A stretch of DNA of 16,450 nt, from contig CADWAF010004650.1 in NCBI GenBank assembly GCA_902984215.1, positions 1 to 16,450 of the forward strand, written 5' to 3'. Numbering within the stretch: the first letter of the stretch is position 1; each line of letters starts with the position of its first letter. The notes under the pieces are model-generated. The model was not told where the DNA came from. It made no database searches and saw only the letters and a list, made by a program, of their open reading frames with translations. Positions 1 to 10,295 of this stretch are shown here, piece after piece. A program made the translations under genes and the position numbers. The stretch is from Willaertia magna. Lineage: Eukaryota; Heterolobosea; Eutetramitea; Acrasida; Naegleriidae.

Positions 1-504
1 GCAACTTCCTCGGGTATATTCTAAAAAAAAATTTTTAAAGGCGAAGAGTGTAGAAAAGTGGTGTTTGGCTGTATTTTAAAGGGAAAATTGCTATATATGT
101 GCTATTTTTTTTGGAAGTTGCTTATGCAAAAGAGTTGCTTACGCACGAGATTTTACAGTAGATGTGTGTATGGAAAACATTCCTTGGGACATTTAAAACA
201 GATGGTTGAATTAATTCAATAATTAAAAGCTGGAAATAGAGGAAAAGTTGCAACTAATGGAAAATATTTATTCTGCCAATCAACTTAAATTGACTCAAAT
301 TGCCGCTTGTACTTAGAGAATCTGGATCAATTGAATTTAGAGCTGATTCTGGTCCATATAGATTTAGAATTTTATCCTCTTTTACCCCAGTTCCATTCAT
401 CTTATTTTTGGAAGTGGCCACATCTATTCGTAACATGCTAATAGATCAATGCCCTTTCTAACAATGACCAAGCAGTGTAGTGCGATATATCAACAACCAA
501 CAAA
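1..504. other. 5' spacer upstream of the 7TM-RGS gene
   Basis: AT-rich non-coding DNA with no convincing gene. It contains an imperfect direct repeat, GTTGCTTATGCA at 117-128 and GTTGCTTACGCA at 134-145, which could be a regulatory motif but is unproven. A 60-codon minus-strand reading frame at 254-436 has no recognisable domain and is treated as chance. The last bases before the start codon at 505 are A-rich (caaaATG), as is common for AT-rich protist start contexts. Confidence 0.5.
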
Positions 505-2781
505 ATGACAGCAAATCAATGGGTTTCAATGCTTGTTATCCTAATCTTCTTGGCTAGTTGTTGTGTGGTTCATTCGAATCCGTCGTCTGCTTTTGCTGGG
601 ATAGAACAACAACTTGCTGTGTATTTTAATTCATCAATAACATCAAAGACTGATGTGAAGGATACGTCAGATGCTAATTTGTGGTCATCATCGATAGCTA
701 CTGTATGGGATCCATCAGGTGTGTGGTATTCACTTCCTGATAAGAAGGAGATCACCATTAGCTCAATTTCTAATTACATGATGGCTTTCCTTTGGAGGGA
801 TATCGCCATTTCATTCAATATTTCATCCACAAGTGATTTTGTTAACATGTTAAAACCAACATCCATCACTCCACCACTTAAAATTGCAATTGATGGAGTG
901 ATATTCTCTCTATTCACTGTCTGGTTGAAATATCAAGGTTTGGAACTTTCTAACTTAAACCCAAATATTCAATTGACTCAATTTGCCTTTGAACGTTTTA
1001 ACAAAGCATGCAGACCATCTTTATCATTATTTGCAAAAAACGATATTTTAATATCCACATCTTCAATTAGTTTCATTTACAATCAAAAGTTTTACAATGA
1101 TGAATTTGGAAATAGAAAACCAACTAAATATTACACATCTGATCCAAATGTGGCCAATCCAAGTGATTTTCTTCCTATAAACTTGGCTCCCTATCAGTTC
1201 ATGATGAGTCCAAGTTACATGTCAAATTATTATGTATTTGAATTTGCTATTAGCAAGTTTTATTATTCAACTCACTCAACCATGTCCACTGCAACTAATT
1301 TGATAGCATTGAGTGTGCTTACTAACTTTGGAAAACCAACTGATTATGATTTACAGTTTATGAATGTTGCAGTTGGGAAAATAATGACTGTGAATTGGAC
1401 AGATTATCAAATAGTGATGAATAACACGGAAAGAAACTTTAATTTTTCAACATTGGAGCTGAATGCTTCCATTTCTTTGGATTTTTATTACAATTTTCTG
1501 AAGAATTCCTCAATTGATGAGAAACAATCCAATTATCTTTTATTTAATTGGCCAGAATATGATTATTGGTTTATTCCAACTGTGTTTATAGTGCTTGTCT
1601 ATATGATTTGCTTATTTGCAACCAAATCATTCAAGAAACCATCCATGAAAAGAAGACTCTACATTCCCTACTTGCCACTGCTATTAGTTCTCTTTCACTT
1701 TAGTTCATTATTATTATTCTCACCTTGTTTCATTGTTTCTTCGTATATTTGTTTGATTTTTGTCAGCTTTTCAGTGGCTTCGTATTCATTGACAGTTATG
1801 AGATATTATTATTTGAGAAACTTTTATAGCTTGCTACTATTGAAAGGAAAGGGAAGTGGCGGTAAAATATTGTCAAATGGAATTTGTGTAAATATCAAGT
1901 TGAGTGTGATATTCACATTTTTCACATCATGTCTCATTGCTTTAATTGTAACAGCTCATGGAATTGCCATGTTTGTGAATGAATCTACTTTAAGCTACTA
2001 TGTAGGCTCTTCATACAGTGTCAGCATGGCAATTTACTTTTTACTTGGAACAGTGGCAGGTATCATTGTTTTATTAATTGATTTAATTGTCAATTTTAAG
2101 AAAATTAAGGAAAAGGGTTTAAGAAAATTCTTCTTTTTCGATGATCCACTTAGAATGAGATTGGATCTTGCATTCATGTTGGTCATTTTGATTCTTGTCA
2201 TTCTTATTTCATCAGTTTATTTTGGAAATGCTCATGCAGCTAATTTTGTTCTCTTTCTCATGTATTTGAGTTTCTTAGCTATTTGTGGAGGAAATATCAT
2301 GATAATAGATACTTTTTCTAATTTATTGAATAGAAATACGAAAGGTAGAGAGTTAATGTCAGAATTGGAACAATTCTTTCTAAATGCTGAATATAAGGAA
2401 TTAATGAAGGAATATAGTTCAAAAGAAATGTCACTAGAAAATGTTTTTTTATTTGAAAAACTATTTGAACTTGCAGATAGAGGAATGGAGAAATTATTGA
2501 ATAGAGAAGAGATGGAACAAATTACAATGGAATTCTTTCATCAAAGTTCAGTTCATGAAGTGAATATTAGCTCTAAATCAAAGAAAGGATTCAAAGAATT
2601 GATGGAAAAAGTAAGATCTTCAACAGATACTCTTCCAACAATTAAGGAATTTTATGATTTGATTTTTCCAGAAGTGTTTACTAATTTAAAGGATACACAT
2701 AGTAGATTAGTTGAAACTCAAGAGTTTAAACAGTGGTATGAGGTGTATTGCATTCAAAAGGCTAATCATGTGGAAGTGTAA
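505..2781 (+). CDS. Seven-transmembrane protein with C-terminal RGS domain
   Basis: Intronless 758-residue reading frame. Residues 1-24 form a signal peptide (hydrophobic VSMLVILIFLASCC). Residues 25-350 are a probable extracellular domain with several N-x-S/T sites. Seven hydrophobic helices follow at about 355-374, 388-406, 409-430, 465-488, 505-533, 552-573 and 576-600. The cytosolic tail from about 620 to 745 matches an RGS domain: FFLNAEYKELMKEY, then SLENVFLFEKLFEL, and a final ETQEFKQWYEVY helix. RGS domains speed GTP hydrolysis by G-alpha subunits, so this is likely a plasma-membrane receptor-like protein that switches off heterotrimeric G-protein signalling, similar in layout to plant AtRGS1 and amoeboid 7TM-RGS proteins. 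The ligand is unknown, and the ectodomain family is not recognised. The start is supported by the signal peptide. The downstream gene is convergent. Confidence 0.88.
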   Translation: MTANQWVSMLVILIFLASCCVVHSNPSSAFAGIEQQLAVYFNSSITSKTDVKDTSDANLWSSSIATVWDPSGVWYSLPDKKEITISSISNYMMAFLWRDIAISFNISSTSDFVNMLKPTSITPPLKIAIDGVIFSLFTVWLKYQGLELSNLNPNIQLTQFAFERFNKACRPSLSLFAKNDILISTSSISFIYNQKFYNDEFGNRKPTKYYTSDPNVANPSDFLPINLAPYQFMMSPSYMSNYYVFEFAISKFYYSTHSTMSTATNLIALSVLTNFGKPTDYDLQFMNVAVGKIMTVNWTDYQIVMNNTERNFNFSTLELNASISLDFYYNFLKNSSIDEKQSNYLLFNWPEYDYWFIPTVFIVLVYMICLFATKSFKKPSMKRRLYIPYLPLLLVLFHFSSLLLFSPCFIVSSYICLIFVSFSVASYSLTVMRYYYLRNFYSLLLLKGKGSGGKILSNGICVNIKLSVIFTFFTSCLIALIVTAHGIAMFVNESTLSYYVGSSYSVSMAIYFLLGTVAGIIVLLIDLIVNFKKIKEKGLRKFFFFDDPLRMRLDLAFMLVILILVILISSVYFGNAHAANFVLFLMYLSFLAICGGNIMIIDTFSNLLNRNTKGRELMSELEQFFLNAEYKELMKEYSSKEMSLENVFLFEKLFELADRGMEKLLNREEMEQITMEFFHQSSVHEVNISSKSKKGFKELMEKVRSSTDTLPTIKEFYDLIFPEVFTNLKDTHSRLVETQEFKQWYEVYCIQKANHVEV

Positions 2782-3264
2782 ATTTATTAATTACGAGTTC
2801 AATAATAGTAAATAACTTTGTCAGTTTGTTTATTATTGTGTTAATCTTTTACAATTTTAAAACAAACTCTCCCATTTCAGTGTTTTTGGTGGTTGACCTT
2901 GTTGAGCTAGTTGTTAAGAAAATTTTGTTGCTTTGTAATTAAAATCAACAGCATTTTAAACTCTGTCACTGACTGTTAAAGATTCCATTCACCATTTTTT
3001 TGTTTTTGATAATTACAATGCACTGATTCAATCGTTCTTGAATTAAGAGAAATCTTGTAAAGCTTGAATTAATAAAAGTTATTTAATTTGGTTATTTTTG
3101 AAATATTTACAAAAGTGTACAATTCACTAACCTTGACAAGGTTGGTTTAAGATGACTCCAAAAATGTTCACACTAAACAATGACACACGACATTTTAAAT
3201 ATTTAAAAATTAAATATAAAAACAAATAAATAAATAAAATCTTATTATTTAAACAACAATATCT
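2782..3264. other. Spacer between convergent genes
   Basis: Holds the 3' ends of the 7TM-RGS gene (+) and the MAP kinase gene (-). No reading frame of note. A short perfect palindrome, AACCTTG-A-CAAGGTT, lies at 3129-3143. A/T homopolymers and TAAATAAATAAA runs near 3225-3240 could supply 3'-end processing signals for the minus-strand gene. Confidence 0.5.
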
Positions 3265-5786
3265 TTACACTTTACTCAATTGATAAGTAGTATTACTCAA
3301 CAATGGATTATTATTATTCTGATGATGATCATCATCATTCATTAAATCACAAACAAATGACCTTGTTGTTGTTGTCACCACATTATTATTACCAACAATA
3401 CCACCACTAATAAGGTGATGATTGTCATTAGTAACATCATGAGTATTATCATCAATTAAAGAAGAACAATCACCACTATTATTAATCATCATTGTAGCCA
3501 TTGTAATATCATCTAAACTATTTTCCATTTGAATAATATGACTTATATCTAAACTATTATTTTGATGATTTAAATCATCATTTAAATCATTCATACTATT
3601 ACCATCTAAAATATAATTACATTCATTATTATTTAATATTTCATTTTTATTAAATTCACTACTACTATAATAAGAATTATTATTATAAATAATATTATTA
3701 TTATTATAACTGTTACAATTATTATTATTATAAGAATTATTATTATTGTAACTATTATTATTGTAAGAATTGTTATTGTAAAGGTTTGTATGATTAAAAG
3801 ATGAAGAAGAAGAGGCATTTGAAATAAGTGATGTGGCATTACTATAATTACTTAAAGAATTTGGTGATAACATGGTTGATAATGATGATGAATTAGTGTT
3901 ATTTAATAAATGATCTTCATCAAATTCTTCTTCAATAATTTCATTATTATCTTGTGATGAATGACGATCATGTTGTTGTTGTAAATTATTTAAATTATTT
4001 GTGGTAGTTGTATTTGTGGTTGTTGTATTATTGTCAACTATTTGTTGCTTCTTTTGTAAAGTAACAGCTGATTGTAAAATTTCTTGTTTAATTTCAAATA
4101 GTGTACGATATGCTTCATTCTTTAAATCATCACTTGAATACATTACATCTTCCCAAGCACTATCATAAACCTTCACTTTATAAGTACATAAATCCAATGG
4201 ATCATAAAACTCTTTAAAATAAGAATGTTTTAATGCATCTTCAACTGTAATTCTTTTAAACATATTGAAAATTAACATTCTTTTTAATAAATCAATTGCT
4301 AAAGGGTCTGTTCCTATTGGACACTTTTTTGTAAATGATTTTCTTTTATAGTTTGGTAATTTATTATAGATAAAATCTTTTGCGGCATCACTTCCATAAA
4401 AATCTTCTATGTTTGGTGTTCCTAATTGTTTTACAATTTTTTTAATTTGATCTATGGAACCGTTACCTTTAAAGAGAACGGTACCGTTAGTTAAAAGTTC
4501 ATAAAAGATACAACCTAAGGACCACATATCTAATGTCTATATATTTTATAATTATTTTGTAAATTATTTTGTAAAGTTTTGTAAAGTTTTATAAAGTTAT
4601 TGAAAAGTTATTTTCAAATTTGTATAAATAAATTATAAAATAAATTATAAATTGTTCATTAAAATGTGTTGTATAAAAATATGATTGTAAAAAAAATATT
4701 ATTGTAAAAAAAACTTACCTTATTATAAATAGAAGAACAATTACATAATAATTCAGGTGCTCTATACCATCTACTAACAACATAATTACTACTTAATTTT
4801 GTACAATTATTACTAATATCTCCATTTTCTAATAATAAATTATTATTATTATTTATAGATTGTTGTTTTTGTTGTAATGAATTTTTCCCGCCTAAACCGT
4901 TAAATACATTATTTAAACTATTATTAGAAAGATTATTATTAAGAAGATGGTTGTCATTATTTGAATTATAAAATCCTCTAGCTAAACCAAAATCGCAAAT
5001 ACAAATATCACAATTTGAGTTTAATAAAACATTTTCCGGTTTTAAATCTCTATGAAGGATTTTACCTTGTTGCATATAATATAAACTTAATAATAATTGG
5101 TACATAAACCATTTAACATGTTTAGGAGTTAGTTCTTGTTGACTATCAAAGATATCTCTTAAATCTGCTTCCATTAAGTTAGTTACCATTTCAATATCTT
5201 GTAGATTTTGGCGGTTTTTTGGTAGAAATACGTCACGTAAGTTTACTATATATGGACAAGCTTTGAGATGATATAAAATTTTTAATTCTCTTAACATTCT
5301 TAATTGATGAAGTTTTCCGGAATTATTGAAGGCTAAATATTTATTGTTGGTTTGTATTGTATGATTGTTGTTATCGTCATTTGGGAAAACTCTAATGTTT
5401 TTTTTTAAGGCTACTTGAGTGTTTTGTTGTTTGTCTAATGCTAATCCAACGATACCTATTTGTTTTTTATTATTGTTATTGTTATTATTGTTATTTTGTT
5501 TTATCGTTGTTGGTATTATGGTTTGTTAATATTATTTAATATTATTTGTATTGTTGTTGTTATAAGTTGTTCAATTTATGCATTCGTAAAATAATTTGTA
5601 AAAAAAAGTTAATAATAATTTGTAAAAAGAAAAGGCGGGAGGGAAGGTAACAACAAGCGTTGAATACAAAAATAATTAGAAAAACAAGGCTATAAAGTAC
5701 ATACCATAAGTGCCCGTTCCTAAAATATCTAATACTTGATAGTCTTTAGGATCAGTATCAAAGGAATATCCCATCAATGATTGCAT
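3265..5786 (-). CDS. MAP kinase (ERK-like), Asn-rich, three exons
   Basis: Join of complement 5705-5786, 4719-5455 and 3265-4536, giving 696 residues. Ser/Thr kinase features in order: glycine loop GTGTYG (23-28), VALK with Lys45, alpha-C Glu84 in MLRELK, HRDLKPEN (162-169), DFG (182-184), SNYVVSRWYRAPE (250-262), DMWSLGC (276-282), and RITVEDALKHSYF near 368. The VVSRWYRAPE segment, the insert region and a tail resembling the ERK docking-helix region place it in the MAPK branch of CMGC kinases, acting in cytosol and nucleus. The dual-phosphorylation motif reads S-N-Y instead of T-x-Y, and the DFG-to-APE segment is 81 residues because of an Asn-rich insert at about 190-246. A 300-residue Asn-rich tail follows the kinase domain. 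The start is the first ATG after an in-frame stop and gives a normal short N-terminus. The upstream neighbour is divergent. Confidence 0.9.
3661..3785 (-). repeat. Asn-rich SYNNN coding repeat in MAPK tail
   Basis: Reiterated AAT/AAC codons, seen as tta/att runs on the plus strand, encode repeated S-Y-N(3-4) units in the C-terminal tail of the MAP kinase. This is a trinucleotide-type low-complexity tract and prone to length variation. It also makes a spurious hydrophobic frame in another phase. Confidence 0.8.
4537..4718 (-). other. MAPK intron 2
   Basis: 182-nt phase-0 intron. The donor reads AATAAG|GTAAGT and the acceptor TATATAG|ACATTAGAT. Splicing joins SSIYNK to TLDMWSLGC, which restores the continuous kinase motif Y-x-K-x-x-D-x-W-S. 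The intron is AT-rich with GTAAA and AAATTAT reiterations. Confidence 0.88.
5456..5704 (-). other. MAPK intron 1
   Basis: 249-nt phase-1 intron. The donor is TATG|GTATGT and the acceptor ACAAATAG|GTATCG. Splicing restores GTGTYG-IVGLAL of the glycine-rich loop, with the last Gly codon split. The interior contains TTATTG-type repeats near 5466-5505. Confidence 0.88.
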
Positions 5787-7316
5787 TTTCTTATTCTTAG
5801 GGTTGTTGTTATTATTATTTAAAATAAACAGATAGTTTGTATCTACGCTGTTTGTTGATTATTATTTCTTTTATAAAGGTTTGAAAAGTTGTTGTTAACT
5901 GTAACTACTAGTACGCTTTCAAAGTTTGAATAGTTCACGTTTTTTCCTTTTGGTGATAGTTTGTGAATTTTCTGTTTTTTGTTGGTGATGCTAGCTATTA
6001 TTATTATGGTGCTATAAGGAATGATAGCGATGACAAGTTGACAAGAGAGATAAAAACTGTGCGAATTTGAATTTTGAAGGGATTAAATCTATCAAAAGAA
6101 GAAGAATAGCAAAACTGTTATTGACGGAGCCTTTTGTTGTTCGTTATTGTTATTATTTTTGATGTAATAACTGTTTGAAAGTTAATAACTATTGTTGCTA
6201 ATTAATTAACGAATTTATAAATAGAAGTGTAGTGTGTAATTAAAGAGAAGATAAAGCAGGTAAGCACAGTAATTATTTGATGATGGCCACTACTACGATA
6301 TTTTCTTTTTTAAAAGATTATATGGTTTGTTGTTGGGGTACTTTCTTTGAATGAACCATAAAATAATTTTTATTAAATATTACCTAATTCTTTACTTTAG
6401 AGTGATACTATTCCTGTTGATTTGCCAAGGATGTGACAAGACTATATTTGTAGAAATTATTGGAAAAAATTGAAAACTATATTGGTTTATTTGCTTCATT
6501 AGGAGAAACGATGGTATTTATTTTGAAATTCATTTGGATGTGTTGATTACATCAATGTGGATTGTAGATTGTTGTGGAAATAGTTTATTTCATAGAAAAA
6601 GCTCTTAAAAGACAATAATGTGTTGGTGATGTGTTTTTTTAGCCAGATTCATGGTTGGAAATGGAATGAAACTTTAGAAAGACAAAAGTAACGTGAATGT
6701 TTAAATTAAATATACGTAAGCAATTAATTGAAAAGGCATTATTATCTTAGCTTTATTTCATCTAATGGACTATTAAAAGTTTAAATTACAACATAAGGTA
6801 AATATTTAGTTTTATTTTGGTCTATTTGTTTTATTGGAGTAGTGTAAAAAGGTTTTTTGGATGGCGAGAACTAATTGAAAGTTGTTCTTTCCCTTGTAAC
6901 AACCAATAACACTGACTGAAGCCAAATCCCTGATGCTTTGTGCTACCTTTTGTAGTAGGTGGACAAAAACCGTGGCTGTTAATGAATTCCATTCTTTTAC
7001 GTTAGCCCAATTCAAACAGTAATTTTGCGGGTTCTTCAAACTACAGGAAAACGCAAGAAGGCGTTTACAAAAAGCACATGTGCACTTGTTACAATACGCA
7101 TTTCAAAGTTAAATGAACCAATCTACAAAAAAACCATCAACCGAACCACACAAGTTCCCACAATTCACGCAAAACAACAATAACTAGCTCCACTAACATC
7201 CAATGATCAAAATCTAAATTTTTTTAAAAAAAAATCTCAAAAAAAAAGGCTTTGTATCATTAAAAACCTTCCCACCAAAGTTAAACTAATTTCAAAGAAG
7301 AAGATATTAAAAAACA
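5787..7316. other. 1.5-kb divergent spacer between MAPK and cullin genes
   Basis: Presumably holds promoters and 5' UTRs of both divergent genes. No protein gene is recognised. Two things stand out. One is an intron-like pair on the plus strand, CAG|GTAAGC at 6257-6265 and a TTTACTTTAG acceptor ending at 6400; it could be a spliced leader exon or non-coding transcript. The other is a short Cys-containing open frame on the minus strand between about 7100 and 6812. Poly-A/T runs lie immediately before the cullin start (7216-7250). Confidence 0.5.
6812..7102 (-). other. Unassigned short open frame, Cys-rich at its start
   Basis: An open minus-strand frame runs from just after a TGA near 7105 to the stop at 6812. 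It has no ATG, only a TTG at 7039. The first part has clustered cysteines (YCNKCTCAFCKRLL), then VKEWNSL and LASVSVIGCYKGKNNF. The tail vaguely recalls the C-terminal end of Tc1-type transposases (W-N-S ... S-x-R ... V-I), but no DDE residues are visible. It is slightly less AT-rich than its surroundings. It may be a decayed fragment or chance. Confidence 0.2.
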
Positions 7317-9753
7317 ATGCCATTCTTTCAAAGTATAATAGGTAAAAATGATGCAAAGAAAGATTTAGATAAAATGAATGATAAAAATTCATCATCTAAT
7401 AACAATAAACAAGATGCTCCGGATTTTGAAAGTAAATGGAAATTTTTACAACAAGGCTTTAATAAATTAATTGATTTTTTAGGATCAAATATGAAATCCC
7501 CATTTAACTATGATGAATATGCTGAATTATATACGTAAGTACCTATTAACAAGCCTTTATCCATCTAACCCTAGCCTAAAATAACCATCACTGATCTAAC
7601 CTAATCTATCCCATCATATAATGCATTATATATGTAACGATGATAATGATAATAGAACTGTATTTAATCTATGTACTCAAAAGGTAGATACCAATAGAAA
7701 AGGAGGAGCTACAGAATTATTGTATGAAAGATATAGACAATGTATTGCAGATTATTTAAAAGATTTAGTTGTACCAGCATTAAAAGAAAAACAAGGAGAT
7801 CCTCTTTTAATGGAAGCAGTTAAAAGATGGAGAGATCATCAATTAGTTGTTAGATATATGGTTAAATTATATAACTATTTAGATAGATATTATACAAAAC
7901 ATAATAATAGAGATGATTTAAGAAGTGTTGGATTAAAATGTTATCAAGAATTAGTTTATGGTTCAATTAAAAAAGATATGGCTCATGCTTTATTAGATAA
8001 AGTACAAAAAGAAAGAGATGGTGATTTAATTGATAAATCAATGATGAAAGATGGTATTACTTTATTTATTGAAATGGGTTTAGGTAGTTTAAGTGCTTAT
8101 GAAGAAGATTTTGAAAGAAATTTATTATTAGAAACACAACAATATTATAATATTGCAAGTAGTAAATGGATTGCTGAAGATTCTTGTCCAGATTATATGA
8201 AGAAAGCTGAAGAAAAGTTAGAACAAGAAGAAAAGAGAGCTGTTGCATATTTACATCAAAATACAAAGGCTAAATTAGTTGCAAAAGTACAAGATGAAAT
8301 TGTTAGAAAACATCAATTAACTTTATTAAATATGGATGGTAGTGGTTTAGTTGCTTTATTAAAGATGGGTGATAAACATGAAGATTTACAAAGAATGTAT
8401 AATTTATTTGATAGAATTGATGGATTATCACCAATGGCTGAAAAGATTAGAGATTTTATTACTGAAGAAGGTGTTAAAATTCATGCTAATCATTCAAGTC
8501 AAGAAAATGTTGATGCAAAAGCATATATTGAAGAGTTATTGAAATTACATGGAATTTATTCAAAATTAGTTGCAAATGAATTTAAACAAAATCCATTATT
8601 CTTAGATGCTTTAAGAGATGCATTTACTCATTTCGTTAATTTAGAAGTTGTTAGTCCAGGTGAAAAGAATAAATCATCTACTGCTGAATTAATATCAACA
8701 TATTGTGATGCAATTATGAAAGAAGTAGATAAGGTTGGTGAAGATAATTTAGATGAATTATTAGAAAATATTGTTAAATTATTTGGTTATTTAAAAGACA
8801 AGGATATGTTCTTAGCATTCTATAGAGAACATTTAAGTAAAAGATTATTAGTGACATCTAGATTAAATTTAGATGCTGAAAGATCATTTATTGCTAAATT
8901 AAAGATGAGAATGGGTATGTCATTTACACAAAAATTAGAAGGTATGATTAAAGATAAATCTATTTCTGAGAATTTAAGAAATGATTTTAAACAATATATG
9001 ACTAATAAGACAATTACATTACCTTTTGATTTCAATCCTGAAGTTTTAACATTAGGTTGTTGGCCACAAATGAAAACTGATAAGATGACAATTCCACAAG
9101 AATTATCTTTATGTTTAGATACATTTAAAAAGTTTTATGATTCAATTACTCAACAACGTAAATTAGATTGGATCCATTCATTAGGTACTGCTATAGTTAC
9201 AGGTAGATTCGAAAAGGGTACAAAAGAAATTTCTACAAATACTTATCAATCATGCATTCTTTTATTATTTAATACTTCAAATGAATTAACATGTCAAGAA
9301 ATTCAAACTTCTTTAAATTTATCAGCAACTGAAGTTAAAAGAAATTTATTATCTTTATGTGCAACTAAAGCAGCAAATATTTTAAATACATCTGGAAATA
9401 AGAAAGCCATTGCCCCAACTGATAAATTTACTGTTAATGCAGATTTTGAATCACCATCACGTAGAATTAAAATTCCAAATGTTGTCGTTCATGTTACACA
9501 ACAACAAAAACAAGAAATTAATCAAAAAGCTCAAGAAGAACGTAAATATGTTATTGATGCAGCTTTAGTCAGAATTATGAAAGCAAGAAAGACTTTGAAA
9601 TATCAAGAGTTGATGACAGAAACTATTAAACAATTATCTACTCATTTCCATCCAGATCCTAAATTAATTAAGAGAAGAGTTGAAGATTTAATTGCTAGAG
9701 AATATTTAGAAAGAGATCAAAAAGATTCTTCAACCATTTTGTATGTTGCTTAA
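7317..9753 (+). CDS. cul1: Cullin-1, scaffold of SCF ubiquitin ligase, two exons
   Basis: Join 7317-7534 and 7656-9753, giving 771 residues, close to the 776 of human CUL1. Exon 1 has the N-terminal Skp1/F-box-side region ending in YAELYT. After splicing it continues TVFNLCTQK, as in CUL1. The cullin repeats contain CPDYMKKAEEKLEQEE and LQRMYNLFDRI. The cullin-homology region holds LKDKDMFLAFYREHLSKRLL (Rbx1-binding side). The C-terminal winged helix has ALVRIMKARK with the expected neddylation lysine at residue 715, and the protein ends REYLERD...YVA. The product should bind an Skp1-F-box adaptor at its N-terminus and an Rbx1 RING protein with its E2 at its C-terminus, ubiquitinating targets in cytosol and nucleus. 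Codon use is strongly biased to A/T third positions. A CUL1-type identity is favoured over CUL2, 3 or 4 from overall motif similarity. Confidence 0.95.
7535..7655 (+). other. cul1 intron
   Basis: 121-nt phase-2 intron. The donor is TATAC|GTAAGT and the acceptor GATAATAG|AACTGTA. Splicing rejoins AELYT to TVFNLCTQK. It contains several CTAAC/CTAACC copies, which are candidate branch points, and no pyrimidine tract before the acceptor. Confidence 0.92.
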
Positions 9754-10295
9754 ATCAACAGTTTGTTTAATTTATGTAATTTTATTAAATACTATTTTAT
9801 TGTCACTTCTCCTCAAAGTTTATGCAAAACAATCACCAGAGTTTATATCTCAGCCACAAGACATCTCATCTTAATAGTTCTCTCAATTTTGCAATTTTTG
9901 GGTTGCCTTAATAATAGATTTTTTTTTCCTTAATAGATTTAGGGGCAAAGAAGAAAAACAATGTAATAGTACATTTCAAAAAGAACAGCTCAATGAGAAT
10001 AATTACTATTAAACAATTACCACAAGATAAAGTACGAAATATAAATTGTTAATAAAAAAATAAATAGAGTATTATTATGTATGACAATAGGTCAACAAAC
10101 TCCTCGTTTATAAAAACAATCCATTCATAAATAGAATCAACCAAGATTAACATTAAAATGCAAATTTTTCCATCCTCTTCAATTTAATCAAAACAAAGTT
10201 CAGTAAAACGAAAGAAATTAAGGACAAAGCACTTCAGTCAAATTAAATTGTAATTGCAATACCCAAACAAAATCCAATTTTAAAATTGTACCGCC
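9754..10295. other. Spacer downstream of cul1
   Basis: AT-rich DNA containing the cullin 3' UTR and the approach to the first 5S gene. I find no reading frame, RNA gene or repeat worth calling. Confidence 0.6.

Noticed and set aside
254..436. 60-codon minus-strand frame upstream of the receptor gene
   Set aside because: Short, no domain and no splice context. On the plus strand it shares a 17-base near-match (about 287-303) with the receptor coding region at 970-986, but this is too short to call a duplicated exon.
570..758. Minus-strand frame within the receptor gene
   Set aside because: Lies wholly antisense to the signal-peptide and ectodomain coding sequence and has no family features.
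3655..3785. Regular repeat that might be taken for a CRISPR-like or satellite array
   Set aside because: It is an in-frame SYNNN codon repeat within the kinase tail, with no constant spacers, in a eukaryotic gene.
3633..3839. Ile-rich hydrophobic minus-strand frame
   Set aside because: It is the poly-Asn repeat of the MAP kinase read in another phase (AAT runs read as ATA/ATT), not a membrane protein.
7317..7538. Stand-alone 73-residue protein
   Set aside because: It is exon 1 of the cullin. A GTAAGT donor lies at its end, and splicing to 7656 rebuilds the conserved ELYT-TVFNLCT segment.
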